Positions 1-8,979 of a stretch of 64,000 nucleotides of DNA are shown in pieces. Under the pieces are notes generated by a model. The model was given only the letters and a program-made list of their open reading frames with translations, did not search any database and was not told where the DNA came from. Origin of the DNA: Microbacterium sp. W4I4. Its GTDB lineage: Bacteria > Actinomycetota > Actinomycetes > Actinomycetales > Microbacteriaceae. Each line of letters begins with the position of its first letter. Position 1 is the stretch's first letter. Both the position numbers and the translations under genes were made by a program. Location of the stretch: NCBI RefSeq assembly GCF_030816235.1, contig NZ_JAUSXT010000001.1, forward strand, positions 1,736,001-1,800,000, read 5' to 3'.

Positions 1-334
1 GCAGCCTGCCTTCGGTGCGGCACGCGTCGCACGCGCCGCACCGAGGCAGGAAGACCAGCACAACCCGCTCGCCCAGCTGGATGTCATCGACCCCGCTGCC
101 GATGCCCTCGACGATTCCCGCACCCTCATGGCCGAGCAGCATGGGCAACGGTCGCACCCTGCTGCCGTTGACGACGGAGAGGTCCGAGTGACAGACCCCT
201 GCCGCTTCGAGCCGGATCAGGAGCTCGCCGTCACCCGGCGGGTCCAGATCGAGGTCGCTGATCGACAAGGGACCGCTTTGGGCGTAGGGACGCGCGAGGG
301 CGGACTCCGTCAGTACTGCGCCGCGAATTCTCAT
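1..334 (-). CDS. Zinc-dependent alcohol dehydrogenase, N-terminal part (runs off left edge)
   Basis: Only the first 111 residues are inside the window; the rest lies to the left. The protein starts MRIRGAVLTESALARPY and shows the GroES-like fold of medium-chain dehydrogenases. The first zinc ligand is in GVCHSDL and the GHEGAGIVEGIGSGV loop follows. The structural-zinc cysteine cluster (PRCGACDAC) is just before the edge. Family role: NAD(P)-dependent oxidation of alcohols or polyols in the cytoplasm. An AAAGGACGAG ribosome site precedes the ATG. It lies 41 bp downstream of the LacI-type regulator on the same strand, so the two are probably co-transcribed. Substrate cannot be told. Confidence 0.9.
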   Translation of the reverse strand, partial: MRIRGAVLTESALARPYAQSGPLSISDLDLDPPGDGELLIRLEAAGVCHSDLSVVNGSRVRPLPMLLGHEGAGIVEGIGSGVDDIQLGERVVLVFLPRCGACDACRTEGRL

Positions 335-375
335 TCTTCTCGTCCTTTCGGAATCAACCATCTGCTGCAGACGAA

Positions 376-1371
376 TCAAGCCGACTCGCGGTCGATGACC
401 TCGATCGCGTTCGCGCTCGACAGATGCGGGGCGGGTCGACCCGCGATGCCCTCCACGACCACCTTCGCCATGTGCTGCGCGATCATCTGCTCGTTCTGGC
501 GCACGGTGGTCAGCGGCGGGACGAGGAATCGTGACAACGGCTCGTCGTCCACACCGATGAGTGCGAGGTCTCCTGGGGCTGATAGGCCGAGAGCCCGCAT
601 CGCTGCCAGCAGTGCCGCTGCGACCTGATCGTTGTAGGCGGCCACCCCCGTGATCCCCTCGGCCAGCCAAGACTCCACGGCCGCCTTCGCGCCTTCGAAC
701 GACGAGCCGATGTCGATGATCTCGGGGGCGTCCAGGCCGCGCTGCAAGGCTGCTAGCCGCGCTCCCTGCACCCTGAGCCGGATGAATGATTCCAGTTGTG
801 GGTCAGTGATCGTCGCATACCCGATCCGCGTGTGCCCTCGCGACACCAGATGCTGCAACTGGAACTCTCCGATGTGCTCCTGCGGCACGACCACGGCACG
901 TCCGAGCGCGGTGTCCCCCGCCAGCAACGCCGACGCGACATAAGTGCCGCCCGCCTGAATGACCGCCAGCTCGGCTCGGTCGATCTCGCCGAATGCGATC
1001 ACTGCGGCCGGCATGACCTCCCGCGACATCGTGACGAGCGACTGGCGCTCCTGCCGTCTACGAGTCAGCAGCACCAGGTCGCTGCGCTGCAACTCGTTGG
1101 TCAGCTCGTCGAGGATCCTCGCCATCACGTGGGTGAGCGGCCAGTCGGGCAGGATGAGCAGCACGACGTCGTTGCGTCCACGCCTCAGCGCCCGTGCGGC
1201 TGATGACGGCGTGTAATCCAACTCTCGTACAGCGTCGTATACGCGCTGGCGAGTGTGCTCCGGGATCTGCTGATTCGGGGTGTCGTTCAGCACATAGCTG
1301 ACCGTGGTCTTCGACACACCGGCGGCACGCGCCACGTCGAGCGCCGTCGCCCTGCGAGCTACTTGGGTCAC
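376..1371 (-). CDS. LacI-family transcriptional regulator
   Basis: A 331-residue repressor of normal LacI/GalR length. The N-terminal helix-turn-helix reads TALDVARAAGVSKTTVSYVLN (about residues 9-29) with the usual hinge helix (SSAARALRRGRNDVV, about residues 57-71). The rest is a periplasmic-binding-protein-like effector domain ending in the typical VDDEPLSRFLVPPLTTVRQ segment. It is divergent from the hydrolase-MFS-GH3-GMC operon, and a perfect 20-bp palindrome lies between them. It very probably represses that operon and itself and is released by a sugar or glycoside. The effector is unknown; a beta-glucoside-type inducer is inferred from the GH3 neighbour. Confidence 0.93.
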   Translation of the reverse strand: MTQVARRATALDVARAAGVSKTTVSYVLNDTPNQQIPEHTRQRVYDAVRELDYTPSSAARALRRGRNDVVLLILPDWPLTHVMARILDELTNELQRSDLVLLTRRRQERQSLVTMSREVMPAAVIAFGEIDRAELAVIQAGGTYVASALLAGDTALGRAVVVPQEHIGEFQLQHLVSRGHTRIGYATITDPQLESFIRLRVQGARLAALQRGLDAPEIIDIGSSFEGAKAAVESWLAEGITGVAAYNDQVAAALLAAMRALGLSAPGDLALIGVDDEPLSRFLVPPLTTVRQNEQMIAQHMAKVVVEGIAGRPAPHLSSANAIEVIDRESA

Positions 1372-1461
1372 GTCGACCTCCCGTTGTTGTTGCTCTCCAG
1401 GCTACTGATCAGATTCACCAGGTTCGACCCAGCCGCTGATCGGATGCATCCCTGCTCGACT

Positions 1462-1481
1462 TTACTGATTCGAATCAGTAA
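1462..1481. promoter_or_regulatory. LacI-type operator (perfect 20-bp palindrome)
   Basis: TTACTGATTCGAATCAGTAA is a perfect inverted repeat with the CG centre typical of LacI-family operators. It lies 90 bp upstream of the regulator start and 54 bp upstream of the alpha/beta hydrolase start, so one site can control both directions. A partial half-site (tactgatcag) occurs near 1404. Confidence 0.7.
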
Positions 1482-1535
1482 CATGGGTCATCGGAGCCAC
1501 GAGGTCGTCGTCTCCACGAAAAACTAGGAGAGTCA

Positions 1536-2456
1536 GTGTCGACGAGCATCAAGTCGAAGTCCGAGTGCGAAGCCACGATCGCAGCCTTCGAGGTCGGCGA
1601 CCTCCTCATCGAGGGTCCGCATGGCTCGATCCCGCTGCGAACCTATCTGCCGAAGGATGCGACGCAGGGGCTCGTCTGGGTTCACGGGGGCGCGTTCTCT
1701 TTCGGCGGTCTCGACGACGCGGAGAGCGACTGGGTCTCCCAACGCATAGCCGCGAGCGGCATCGCAGTCGTCGCCGTCGACTATCGGCTCGCGCCGGTAC
1801 CCGACTGGCTGGCGACCGCAACCGGAACCCCAACCCGTTCAGGGGTTCATTTTCCCGTCGCATCCGAGGAGGTGGATGCCGCGTTCCGCTGGGCGACCAC
1901 AAGCACCCCTGGCGTAGCGCCGAGCGCGTGGTCGCTGGGCGGCGCCAGCGCGGGGGCGGCTCTCGCGTCCGGTGCAGCGCTTCGCCTCCGCGACAGTGCA
2001 GGCGCCAGCGCCAGCGAGCGACCGCGTACTCTCGTCTTCGCCTACGGCCTGTTCCACGGCTCGCTTCCCCGACTTCGCCCCGAGATCGCGACGAAGTTCG
2101 CGGCGCTGCCGCCGGAAGCAGCGCGGCTCACGCCGGAGACCCTCGAAGCGCTCGCGCTCAACTACGTCGGCAGGTCGGGCCTTCTCAGCGAGGCGTACGC
2201 GTTCGCCGGCGGCCACGATCTCGTGGGACTGCCTCCTGTCCTTCTGGTCAATTCCGACAGCGACTCCATCCGCGCTTCGGGCGAGGCGTTCGCCGCCGAG
2301 CTGGCCGCGGCAAGTGTCGACATCGCTGTCGTCAACGAGCCCGGCACAATCCATGGCCACCTCAGCACACCCGATCACCCGGGCGCCGCACGGAGTGCGC
2401 AACGAATCGTGAACTGGCTGGCCTCGCGGCAGTCGGCAACCGAAGGAGCTCTCTGA
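1536..2456 (+). CDS. Alpha/beta hydrolase (HSL-like esterase/lipase family)
   Basis: 306 residues. The oxyanion-hole motif HGGAF (about residue 50) and nucleophile elbow GGASAGAA (GxSxG, about residue 135) are clear. A late Asp (NSDSDSIR) and His (GTIHGH) complete a probable catalytic triad. This is the hormone-sensitive-lipase branch, which usually deacylates small esters. The GTG start is chosen because AGGAGAG sits 4 bp before it. It is first in an operon with an MFS transporter 1 bp downstream, GH3 and GMC genes. It may remove acetyl or feruloyl groups from the imported glycoside; that role is inference. Confidence 0.85.
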   Translation: MSTSIKSKSECEATIAAFEVGDLLIEGPHGSIPLRTYLPKDATQGLVWVHGGAFSFGGLDDAESDWVSQRIAASGIAVVAVDYRLAPVPDWLATATGTPTRSGVHFPVASEEVDAAFRWATTSTPGVAPSAWSLGGASAGAALASGAALRLRDSAGASASERPRTLVFAYGLFHGSLPRLRPEIATKFAALPPEAARLTPETLEALALNYVGRSGLLSEAYAFAGGHDLVGLPPVLLVNSDSDSIRASGEAFAAELAAASVDIAVVNEPGTIHGHLSTPDHPGAARSAQRIVNWLASRQSATEGAL

Positions 2457-2457
2457 A

Positions 2458-3900
2458 ATGACTCGTCCTACGCTCGGCCGGGATGCCGCACAGGGCGCCG
2501 AAGCGCCCGGCCTGCGCCGCGCCGGCACATCCGACATGCACGTGCCGGGCGGTCCGTTCCGTCGGTATCTGCTCCTCTACGGCGTGGCGGTGCTCGGCTG
2601 CTTCATGGCAATGGCCGCGATGAGCAACATCCTGTTGCCCAATCAGGTCCAGGGCATCGAGTTCGGGAACTTCTTCAGGGGTGCCGACGCGGGGCTCGAT
2701 CTGAAGGCGCTCACGGACCTCAATGCGCGGGTCGCAGACGGCGCACTCACACCGACAGCGGAGCAGACCCGTCAACTGGCCATGCTGCGCGCCTATGACG
2801 CCGCTCGCGCCGAGAGCCTCTCGATCGCCGCCGCACTCGGCATCCTGGCGACTCTCGTGGTCCAGCCGATCGTCGGCGCGCTCTCCGATCGCACCCGGTC
2901 AAGATTCGGCCGGCGCGCTCCCTGGATTCTGGCCGGCACGATCGTCGGCGCGCTCGCCATCGTCGGGCTGCGCTACTCCAGCACGATCCCGCTCGTGATC
3001 GCGTTCTCCGCCGTCGCGTCCGTCACGATCAACGTGGCACTCGGCCCGTTGAACACGACTGTCGCCGATCGTGTGCCGCATGATCGGCGCGGCGTCGCCT
3101 CGGCGATACAAGGGCTCGGTCTCCTGCTCGGAGCGGCGATCGGCGCGATCATCGCAGCGGTGCTCTTCGCGTCGATCGGCCTGGACGCGTACTTCCCGCT
3201 CGCGATCGTCGTCGCAGTGCTCGGCATCCTGTTCGTCCTCCTCGCACGCGATCGCTCCTCGAAGCAGCTCGAGCTCGAACCCCTGCACTGGGGCCCATTC
3301 CTGCGTGGCTTCATCGAACCGTTGCGTGCGCATGACTTCCGCTGGACATGGATCGCGCGCGCAACGCTCATGTTCGGATACTCCATCTCCACGGTCTTCT
3401 CCCTGTACATGCTGCAGAGCTATGTGCAACCGGCGTTGAGTGCGGCTGTGGCCACCGCGACCGCCCCGTTGCTCGCTGTGGTACTCGTGCCAGCCGCTCT
3501 GATCGGCATCGTCATCTGTGGACCGCTCTCGGACCGGCTACGACGACGCAAGCCGTTCGTCATCTGGTCGTCGGTGCTGATGGCCGCCTCGTACGTCATC
3601 CCGCTTGCGTGGCCGACCGTCACGGCGATGATCCTCCAGATGCTGATCGGGGGTCTGGCCTTCGGCATCTTCATCGCCGTCGACGCAGCGCTGTTCCTCG
3701 ACGTGCTGCCGAACAAGCTGGCAGTCGGTCGCGACCTCGGCGTGGCCGCTGTCGCAACGAATCTCGGTCAGGCGATCGCGCCGCTCGTCGCAGGACAGAT
3801 CGTTGCGATCAGCGGCTCGTACGCGCTCGTCTGGGTCGCGTCCATCATCGTTGTTCTCATCGCCGCAGTTGCGATCGTTCCCGTCAGGTCAGTCAGGTAG
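2458..3900 (+). CDS. MFS transporter (probable glycoside/sugar permease)
   Basis: 480 residues with about 12 hydrophobic segments. The MFS signature between helices 2 and 3 is present as GALSDRTRSRFGRRAPWI and repeats in the second half as GPLSDRLRRRKPFVIW. A hydrophilic loop of about 70 residues separates helix 1 from helix 2, a feature of MFS members found beside glycosidases. The ATG is 1 bp after the hydrolase stop, with GAAGGAGCT as ribosome site. It probably imports the glycoside cleaved by the adjacent GH3 enzyme; substrate is inferred from context only. Confidence 0.88.
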   Translation: MTRPTLGRDAAQGAEAPGLRRAGTSDMHVPGGPFRRYLLLYGVAVLGCFMAMAAMSNILLPNQVQGIEFGNFFRGADAGLDLKALTDLNARVADGALTPTAEQTRQLAMLRAYDAARAESLSIAAALGILATLVVQPIVGALSDRTRSRFGRRAPWILAGTIVGALAIVGLRYSSTIPLVIAFSAVASVTINVALGPLNTTVADRVPHDRRGVASAIQGLGLLLGAAIGAIIAAVLFASIGLDAYFPLAIVVAVLGILFVLLARDRSSKQLELEPLHWGPFLRGFIEPLRAHDFRWTWIARATLMFGYSISTVFSLYMLQSYVQPALSAAVATATAPLLAVVLVPAALIGIVICGPLSDRLRRRKPFVIWSSVLMAASYVIPLAWPTVTAMILQMLIGGLAFGIFIAVDAALFLDVLPNKLAVGRDLGVAAVATNLGQAIAPLVAGQIVAISGSYALVWVASIIVVLIAAVAIVPVRSVR

Positions 3901-3906
3901 GCAGTC

Positions 3907-6096
3907 ATGGATAACGAACTCGGCACCCCGGGGAGTGCCTTCACCTCCGCAGTGGAAGACGTCCGCGCCGCGCGCACGACCGTCGAATCTGCAGCCTCCG
4001 GACTGCTCGACCAGCTCTCCGACCGCGAGCTGCTGTCCCTGCTCGACGGCGACCGGCGATTCCTGCCTGGCTTCATAGCGACCGCGATCCGCTACAACTC
4101 CGTGCCCTACGTGGCCGGCCGCATCGATCGACTAGGGATCCCCGGCATCCGCTTCACGGACGGACCCCGCGGGGTCGTGATGGGCTCGGCCACCGCATTC
4201 CCCGTCGCTATCGCGCGGGCCGCCTCATGGGACGTCGACCTCGAGCGACGCGTCGGCGCGGTCATCGGCCAGGAAGCACGCGCCCTCGGCGCCAACCTCT
4301 TCGCCGGGATATGCCTCAACATGGCGCCGTTCGCCGGCTGGGGACGATCGCAGGAAGCCTACGGCGAGGAGCCGCACCTGATGGGCGCGATGGGCGCCGC
4401 GATCATCGACGGCGTCAAGCCGTGGGTGCTGTCGACGGTCAAGCACTTCGCCCTCAACTCCATGGAGGAGGGCCGCTTCCGAGTCGATGTACAGGTCGAC
4501 GATGCGACTCTGAACGAGGTCTACCTGCCGCACTTCAAGACCGCGATCGACGCGGGCGTCGACGCGGTGATGAGCGCTTACAACTCCGTCAACGGCGAAT
4601 GGGCCGGCGAGAGCACACCATTGCTCACGACCGTGCTGCGCGATCAACTGGGATTCGACGGCTTCGTGATGACTGACTTCATCTGGGGGCTGCGCCATCC
4701 CGTCGAGTCGGTCTCCGCGGGCCAGGACCTCGAGATGCCGTTCAGCCAGCAGCGGGCGTCCACCCTGCCGAAGGCCGTGCGCGCGGGCAGGCTGGCCAAG
4801 GACGATGTCCGACGCGCAGGAGCTCGACTTCTCACAGCGCAGCTGAATCTCGCGCTGCGCGCCGAGCCGACTCCACCGGCGTCCGTACTCGCGTCGCCCG
4901 AACACCGGGCCCTGGCACGCGAAGTCGCACACCGCAGCACCGTCCTGCTGCGCAACGCCGACGTCGACAGGGTCCCCGTTCTCCCGATGGATGTGAGCGG
5001 CGGCGCGCGAATCGCCGTGCTCGGCTCGCTGGCAGACGCCCCCAACATGGGCGATGTCGGCTCATCCCAGGTGTTCCCGCCCAGCTCCGTGTCGATCGCC
5101 GCCGGGCTGACCGAGCGTCTCGGCGACCGTATCGTCCGACCTGACGACGGATCGGCGGAGGCGGCGATGGCCGCGGCTTCCTCCGCGCACACGGCGATCA
5201 TCGTCGTCGGACTCAGCTCGGTCGATGAGGGCGAGTCGCTCGTCGCCGTCGATGTCGATTCCGTCCGACTCTTCGGCGGGCTGGCCCGCTTCCGACCGAT
5301 CGCCCGGCTGCTCATCCCCCTGCTGCGGGGAGCCGCGGCGAAGAAGAAGGTCGGCGGCGATCGCCGCGATCTCCGGCTTCACCCCCAGGACGTCGAGCTC
5401 ATCGAGGCAGTCGCGCGGGTGAACGCACGAACCGTCGTGGTTCTCATCGGCGGTGGGACCATCATCACCGCCCCATGGGAGTCACATGTTGCGAGCGTGC
5501 TCCTCGCCTGGTATCCCGGCATGGAGGGTGGCCGCGCGATCGCCGATGTCCTGCTCGGCATCGAGGAGCCCGGTGGACGCCTGCCGGTCACGATCCCGCA
5601 CAGCCAGGCCGACCTGCCCGCGGCCGACTGGGACGCGAGCATTGTGCGCTACCCCCGGATCTGGGGGCAGCGTGCCCTGGATGCTGCATCGACGGCGGCA
5701 TCCCACCCCTTCGGATTCGGTCTCGGCTACACCACGTTCTCCATCGATTCCCTCCGCGTCGGGACCATCGAGGACGACGGCTTCACCGCGCAGGTCGGAG
5801 TGACGAACGTCGGTACGCGCCCCGGCCGCCACGTGGTCCAGCTGTACGCGGCGCCGTCCGCCGATGGCAGCCGACCCCGCGCACTGCTCGGGTTCGCCAC
5901 CATCGCTCTGGCCCCGGGCGAGAGTGCGACCGTGCGCATTCCCGGGAGCGTGCACCCGCTTCAGCAGTGGAACGGCAGACGTCTCGCGTTTCCGGCCGGC
6001 CCGTTCGAGGTCGAGGCCGCAGCCTTCTGGGGCGACCCGGCTGCGGCGACCGCATCGCTCAGCAACCGTCCGGCGAGGACGGTGGGTGCCGCGTGA
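3907..6096 (+). CDS. Glycoside hydrolase family 3 beta-glucosidase-like enzyme
   Basis: 729 residues with the normal GH3 layout: TIM-barrel domain, alpha/beta sandwich and C-terminal fibronectin-III-like domain. KHFALNSMEEGRF gives the conserved KHF motif, and the nucleophile Asp is at about residue 257 in GFDGFVMTDF. YPGMEGGRAIADVLLG and GGRLPVTIP are standard GH3 C-terminal-domain motifs. No signal peptide is visible, so it probably acts in the cytoplasm on substrate imported by the preceding MFS protein. The start is 6 bp after the MFS stop. Specificity (beta-glucosidase, xylosidase or other) cannot be fixed. Confidence 0.92.
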   Translation: MDNELGTPGSAFTSAVEDVRAARTTVESAASGLLDQLSDRELLSLLDGDRRFLPGFIATAIRYNSVPYVAGRIDRLGIPGIRFTDGPRGVVMGSATAFPVAIARAASWDVDLERRVGAVIGQEARALGANLFAGICLNMAPFAGWGRSQEAYGEEPHLMGAMGAAIIDGVKPWVLSTVKHFALNSMEEGRFRVDVQVDDATLNEVYLPHFKTAIDAGVDAVMSAYNSVNGEWAGESTPLLTTVLRDQLGFDGFVMTDFIWGLRHPVESVSAGQDLEMPFSQQRASTLPKAVRAGRLAKDDVRRAGARLLTAQLNLALRAEPTPPASVLASPEHRALAREVAHRSTVLLRNADVDRVPVLPMDVSGGARIAVLGSLADAPNMGDVGSSQVFPPSSVSIAAGLTERLGDRIVRPDDGSAEAAMAAASSAHTAIIVVGLSSVDEGESLVAVDVDSVRLFGGLARFRPIARLLIPLLRGAAAKKKVGGDRRDLRLHPQDVELIEAVARVNARTVVVLIGGGTIITAPWESHVASVLLAWYPGMEGGRAIADVLLGIEEPGGRLPVTIPHSQADLPAADWDASIVRYPRIWGQRALDAASTAASHPFGFGLGYTTFSIDSLRVGTIEDDGFTAQVGVTNVGTRPGRHVVQLYAAPSADGSRPRALLGFATIALAPGESATVRIPGSVHPLQQWNGRRLAFPAGPFEVEAAAFWGDPAAATASLSNRPARTVGAA

Positions 6097-6160
6097 GCAG
6101 CATCCGGCTTCAGAGGATCATCACTCCACACACACCGTGCTCCGTTCAAGGGAGATCGCT

Positions 6161-7744
6161 ATGGCACACTCATCCGCTCCAACACCCGACGCTGCCGATG
6201 TCGTCATCGTCGGAGCGGGCTCTGCAGGCGCCGCTCTCGCCGCACGCCTGAGCGAGGATCCGACCCGGCGGGTCGTCCTGCTTGAGGCAGGCGGACCGGC
6301 CGACGACATCTCGATTGCCGTGCCCGCCGCGTTCTCCAAGCTGTTCAAGACCTCCGTCGACTGGGACTACCAGACGACACCGCAGGCGAGTATGCGCGGC
6401 CGCTCGATCTACTGGCCGCGAGGCAAGGTGCTCGGAGGATCCTCATCGCTGAACGCGATGATGTGGGTGCGTGGATTCGCGGCGGACTACGACGCATGGG
6501 GCGAGATGGTCGGGTCGGAGTGGTCGTGGCCCGCGATGCGCGACCTCCTCGCACGCGTCGAACGCCCGCTCGGTGCGACCGACGGCGCCGTCAGCGTCGA
6601 GCCTCAGCGCAGTCCGTCGAAGCTCACGACCGCATTCCTGCAAGCGGTCATGCAAGCAGGAATGCCCGTTGAGACAGCCAACGCCGACCAGCCCGACGGC
6701 TTCAGCCAGACGATGCTCACCCAGCGCCGCGGAGCCCGCTCCAGCACCGCCGTCGCCTATCTCCATCCCGCCCGCCGGCGCCGGAACCTTGAGGTCAGAA
6801 CAGGCGCACACGCCGCCCGGGTGCTCTTCGAGGGTCATCGGGCAATCGGTGTCGAGTACTTGCAGGGCAACACGCTCAAGCAGGTCACAGCCCGCGCAGA
6901 GGTCGTGCTCTGCGGAGGCTCCATCAATACTCCGCAACTGCTTGAACTCTCGGGTATCGGAGACGGAACCCGCCTTCGCGCCCTGGGCATCGACGTGCTC
7001 GTCGACCGTCCGGCAGTCGGGGAGAATCTTCAGGACCACCTGGTGTCCGCCCTCATTCCCGAGGTGCGCGGTGGGACGCTTCTCGACGCCACCAAGCCGA
7101 CCCAGCTCGTCAACTATCTCGCGCGGCGCCGCGGGCTGCTCACCTCCAACGTCGCCGAGGCGTACGGATTCGTCCGGTCACGCCCTGATCTGCCGCTGCC
7201 CGACCTCGAGATGGTCTTCGCCCCCGTCGCCTACGTCGGTGAGGGACTGGTGCCCATCCCCGCGCACGGCATCACCGTCGGGCCGATTCTCCTCACCCCG
7301 AAGAGCCGCGGGTCAGTGCACATCCGCTCGACCGATCCATCCGACAAGCCGACCATCGACCCTCGCTACCTCTCCGATCCGGAGGGTGCCGACTACGCGG
7401 CGATCATGGCGGGCTTCCGCGTGGCCGAGCGTCTTCTGGAGACGCCAGCCCTCCGCACGCACCTCACCGGGCGGTACATCGCCCCGGAACGCGGCGAGGA
7501 CATGACACCGGAACAGCGCAGCACCGAGGCCCTCGAGCGGTACGGGCACACCCTCTACCACCCGACCGGCACCGCGCGCATGGGGCGGGATGCCGATGCC
7601 GTCGTCGACCCGGGCCTGCGGGTGCGCGGCGTGGACGGACTCCGTGTGGCAGACGCCTCGGTCATGCCGCAAATCATCCGCGGGCACACCAACGCGCCCG
7701 CCATCGCGATCGGAGAGCGAGCAGCGGAGCTGATCAGCGGGTAG
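6161..7744 (+). CDS. GMC-family FAD oxidoreductase (choline/glucose dehydrogenase type)
   Basis: 527 residues from the ATG at 6161, preceded by AAGGGAG. The open frame extends further upstream, but that extension overlaps GH3 and is not protein-like. The FAD-binding Rossmann motif VVIVGAGSAGAALAARL is at the N-terminus. GMC signature 1 appears as RGKVLGGSSSLNAM, and the C-terminal active-site segment holds HPTGTARMG and a later GHTNAPA (the His/Asn pair region). It oxidises an alcohol, sugar or polyol. As the last gene of the LacI-linked operon it probably oxidises the aglycone or sugar released by GH3. Confidence 0.92.
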   Translation: MAHSSAPTPDAADVVIVGAGSAGAALAARLSEDPTRRVVLLEAGGPADDISIAVPAAFSKLFKTSVDWDYQTTPQASMRGRSIYWPRGKVLGGSSSLNAMMWVRGFAADYDAWGEMVGSEWSWPAMRDLLARVERPLGATDGAVSVEPQRSPSKLTTAFLQAVMQAGMPVETANADQPDGFSQTMLTQRRGARSSTAVAYLHPARRRRNLEVRTGAHAARVLFEGHRAIGVEYLQGNTLKQVTARAEVVLCGGSINTPQLLELSGIGDGTRLRALGIDVLVDRPAVGENLQDHLVSALIPEVRGGTLLDATKPTQLVNYLARRRGLLTSNVAEAYGFVRSRPDLPLPDLEMVFAPVAYVGEGLVPIPAHGITVGPILLTPKSRGSVHIRSTDPSDKPTIDPRYLSDPEGADYAAIMAGFRVAERLLETPALRTHLTGRYIAPERGEDMTPEQRSTEALERYGHTLYHPTGTARMGRDADAVVDPGLRVRGVDGLRVADASVMPQIIRGHTNAPAIAIGERAAELISG

Positions 7745-8152
7745 CCGCACGTTGCTGATCGCCCACGAGCGCTGCTTGCGAAGCCGAACTGCGTTGGACG
7801 AATCGACGAAGAGAGCCTTCTTGCGACGTCCAGCCCGTCGCGGTTGCCTCACGAGGTCAGATCGGGCGAACTCTGGACTCGCAGAGCAATTGGGAAGCAC
7901 GCCCACCACGCGTGACGTTCGACTACCGCCAGCTGGTCGCCAGCATTCGCACACACGTCACCGCTCCACCGCGCTGACACAGCACGAACCCTGTCAATAC
8001 CGTCGCCGGCGCGGGATCGGGGGGGGGACACCACCCCTGTGGGGTGGCGTCCCCCTTCGACTCCGCCCGACGGAAACCGCGGAATCACGCGGATCCAGGC
8101 CACCCGCGCACGCGATTCCGGCGATGAAGTGTCCGTGGAGTTTCCCGGAACG

Positions 8153-8171
8153 GGACACTTTTGGGACACTT
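8153..8171. repeat. Paired GGACACTT repeat, site A
   Basis: Two direct copies of GGACACTT start 11 bp apart (8153 and 8164), and an inverted copy AAGTGTCC lies at 8127-8134. The one-helical-turn spacing resembles arm-type integrase binding sites. It lies beside the tRNA-Ser fragment. Confidence 0.5.
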
Positions 8172-8250
8172 GGCACCCGAATCCAACCAAATCAGCGCTC
8201 GCGATGCCCTGACCAACCGACGAGAAAAGCGGTTCCGACCAGGACTTTTA

Positions 8251-8315
8251 TGGCGGAGACGGAGGGATTTGAACCCTCGGTCCCCTTGCGAGGACTCCAC
8301 CTTAGCAGGGTGGTG
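8251..8315 (-). pseudogene. Truncated tRNA-Ser(GCT), 3' portion only
   Basis: Read on the minus strand, the segment has the anticodon stem-loop CCACC-CTGCTAA-GGTGG (anticodon GCT), a long serine-type variable arm, the T arm GAGGGTTCAAATCCCTC, the acceptor strand GTCTCCG and an encoded CCA. The matching 5' acceptor strand and a normal D arm are not found in the following bases. It is therefore a 3' fragment and not a working tRNA gene. Such 3' tRNA fragments are the usual product of tyrosine-integrase insertion at a tRNA gene, so this is a likely old attachment site. Confidence 0.65.
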
Positions 8316-8471
8316 TGCTCGGTTCAGCTGGTGGACGGGTTCAGCGCTCCGGAGTCCTTGGAACGACTGAGAAGCCCGCGATTCCGCGGATCCTGGGCCG
8401 TCTGGCCTCATGCTCGTCACGCTCTGGAGGCACAATGAAACTCGTCAGAAACGCCATCCTCGGGATGCTCC

Positions 8472-8490
8472 GGACACTTTTGGGACACTT
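8472..8490. repeat. Paired GGACACTT repeat, site B
   Basis: Second occurrence of the GGACACTT pair with the same 11-bp spacing (8472 and 8483), followed by TGGCG as at site C. Confidence 0.5.
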
Positions 8491-8917
8491 GGCGACGCTA
8501 CGGATGCGGAAGCCCCTCAATCGCCGATCTCACGATTATGAGTCGCAGCGGGCGAAATCTGCTCGTCTCGTCTCATCCGTGTTTGTCTCGAAATCCGCGG
8601 AATCATGCGGATGTAATGATGTGCCGACATCTTGTCATGCCGACCGATCGGGTCTGGTTGCGCTTGGTTCGTGGGCAGAATGTGGGCACGGAGATGGGCC
8701 AAGTGTGGGAAGCCCCGCCAGCCGCCGGGAGCGTTGAGACGCACGGCGTTAGCACGATGTTGTGCCGGGTCGAGTTGCCTGATGACCGCAGTGCTCTGGC
8801 ACCCTTGACACGACTGAGAACGCCGTGATTTCGCGGCTCTTCAACCTTGCGACCTTCGACTCGCATACACGGGAGTCACCCGAAAACTCGTTAGAAACGC
8901 TCCGCTCGGGGTATTCC

Positions 8918-8936
8918 GGACACTTCTCGGACACTT
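8918..8936. repeat. Paired GGACACTT repeat, site C
   Basis: Third GGACACTT pair, again with 11-bp spacing (8918 and 8929). The preceding roughly 130 bp are a diverged copy of the sequence before site B. Confidence 0.5.
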
Positions 8937-8979
8937 GGCGGCGCCCCCTCAATCCGGGAACAAGTGCTCGCGACCGCAG

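Noticed and set aside
1565..2461. Long second frame over the alpha/beta hydrolase gene (Arg-rich)
   Set aside because: High-GC shadow frame; the other frame has clear hydrolase motifs and a ribosome site.
5864..6160. N-terminal extension of the GMC oxidoreductase
   Set aside because: It lies inside the GH3 gene in another frame, and a good ribosome site precedes ATG 6161, where the FAD motif is at the correct distance.
7752..8438. Open frame across the tRNA-Ser fragment giving MAETEGFEPSVP-like and RRRDLNPRSP-like peptides
   Set aside because: These peptides are the well-known false translation of the 3' end of a tRNA-Ser; no ribosome site or coding character.
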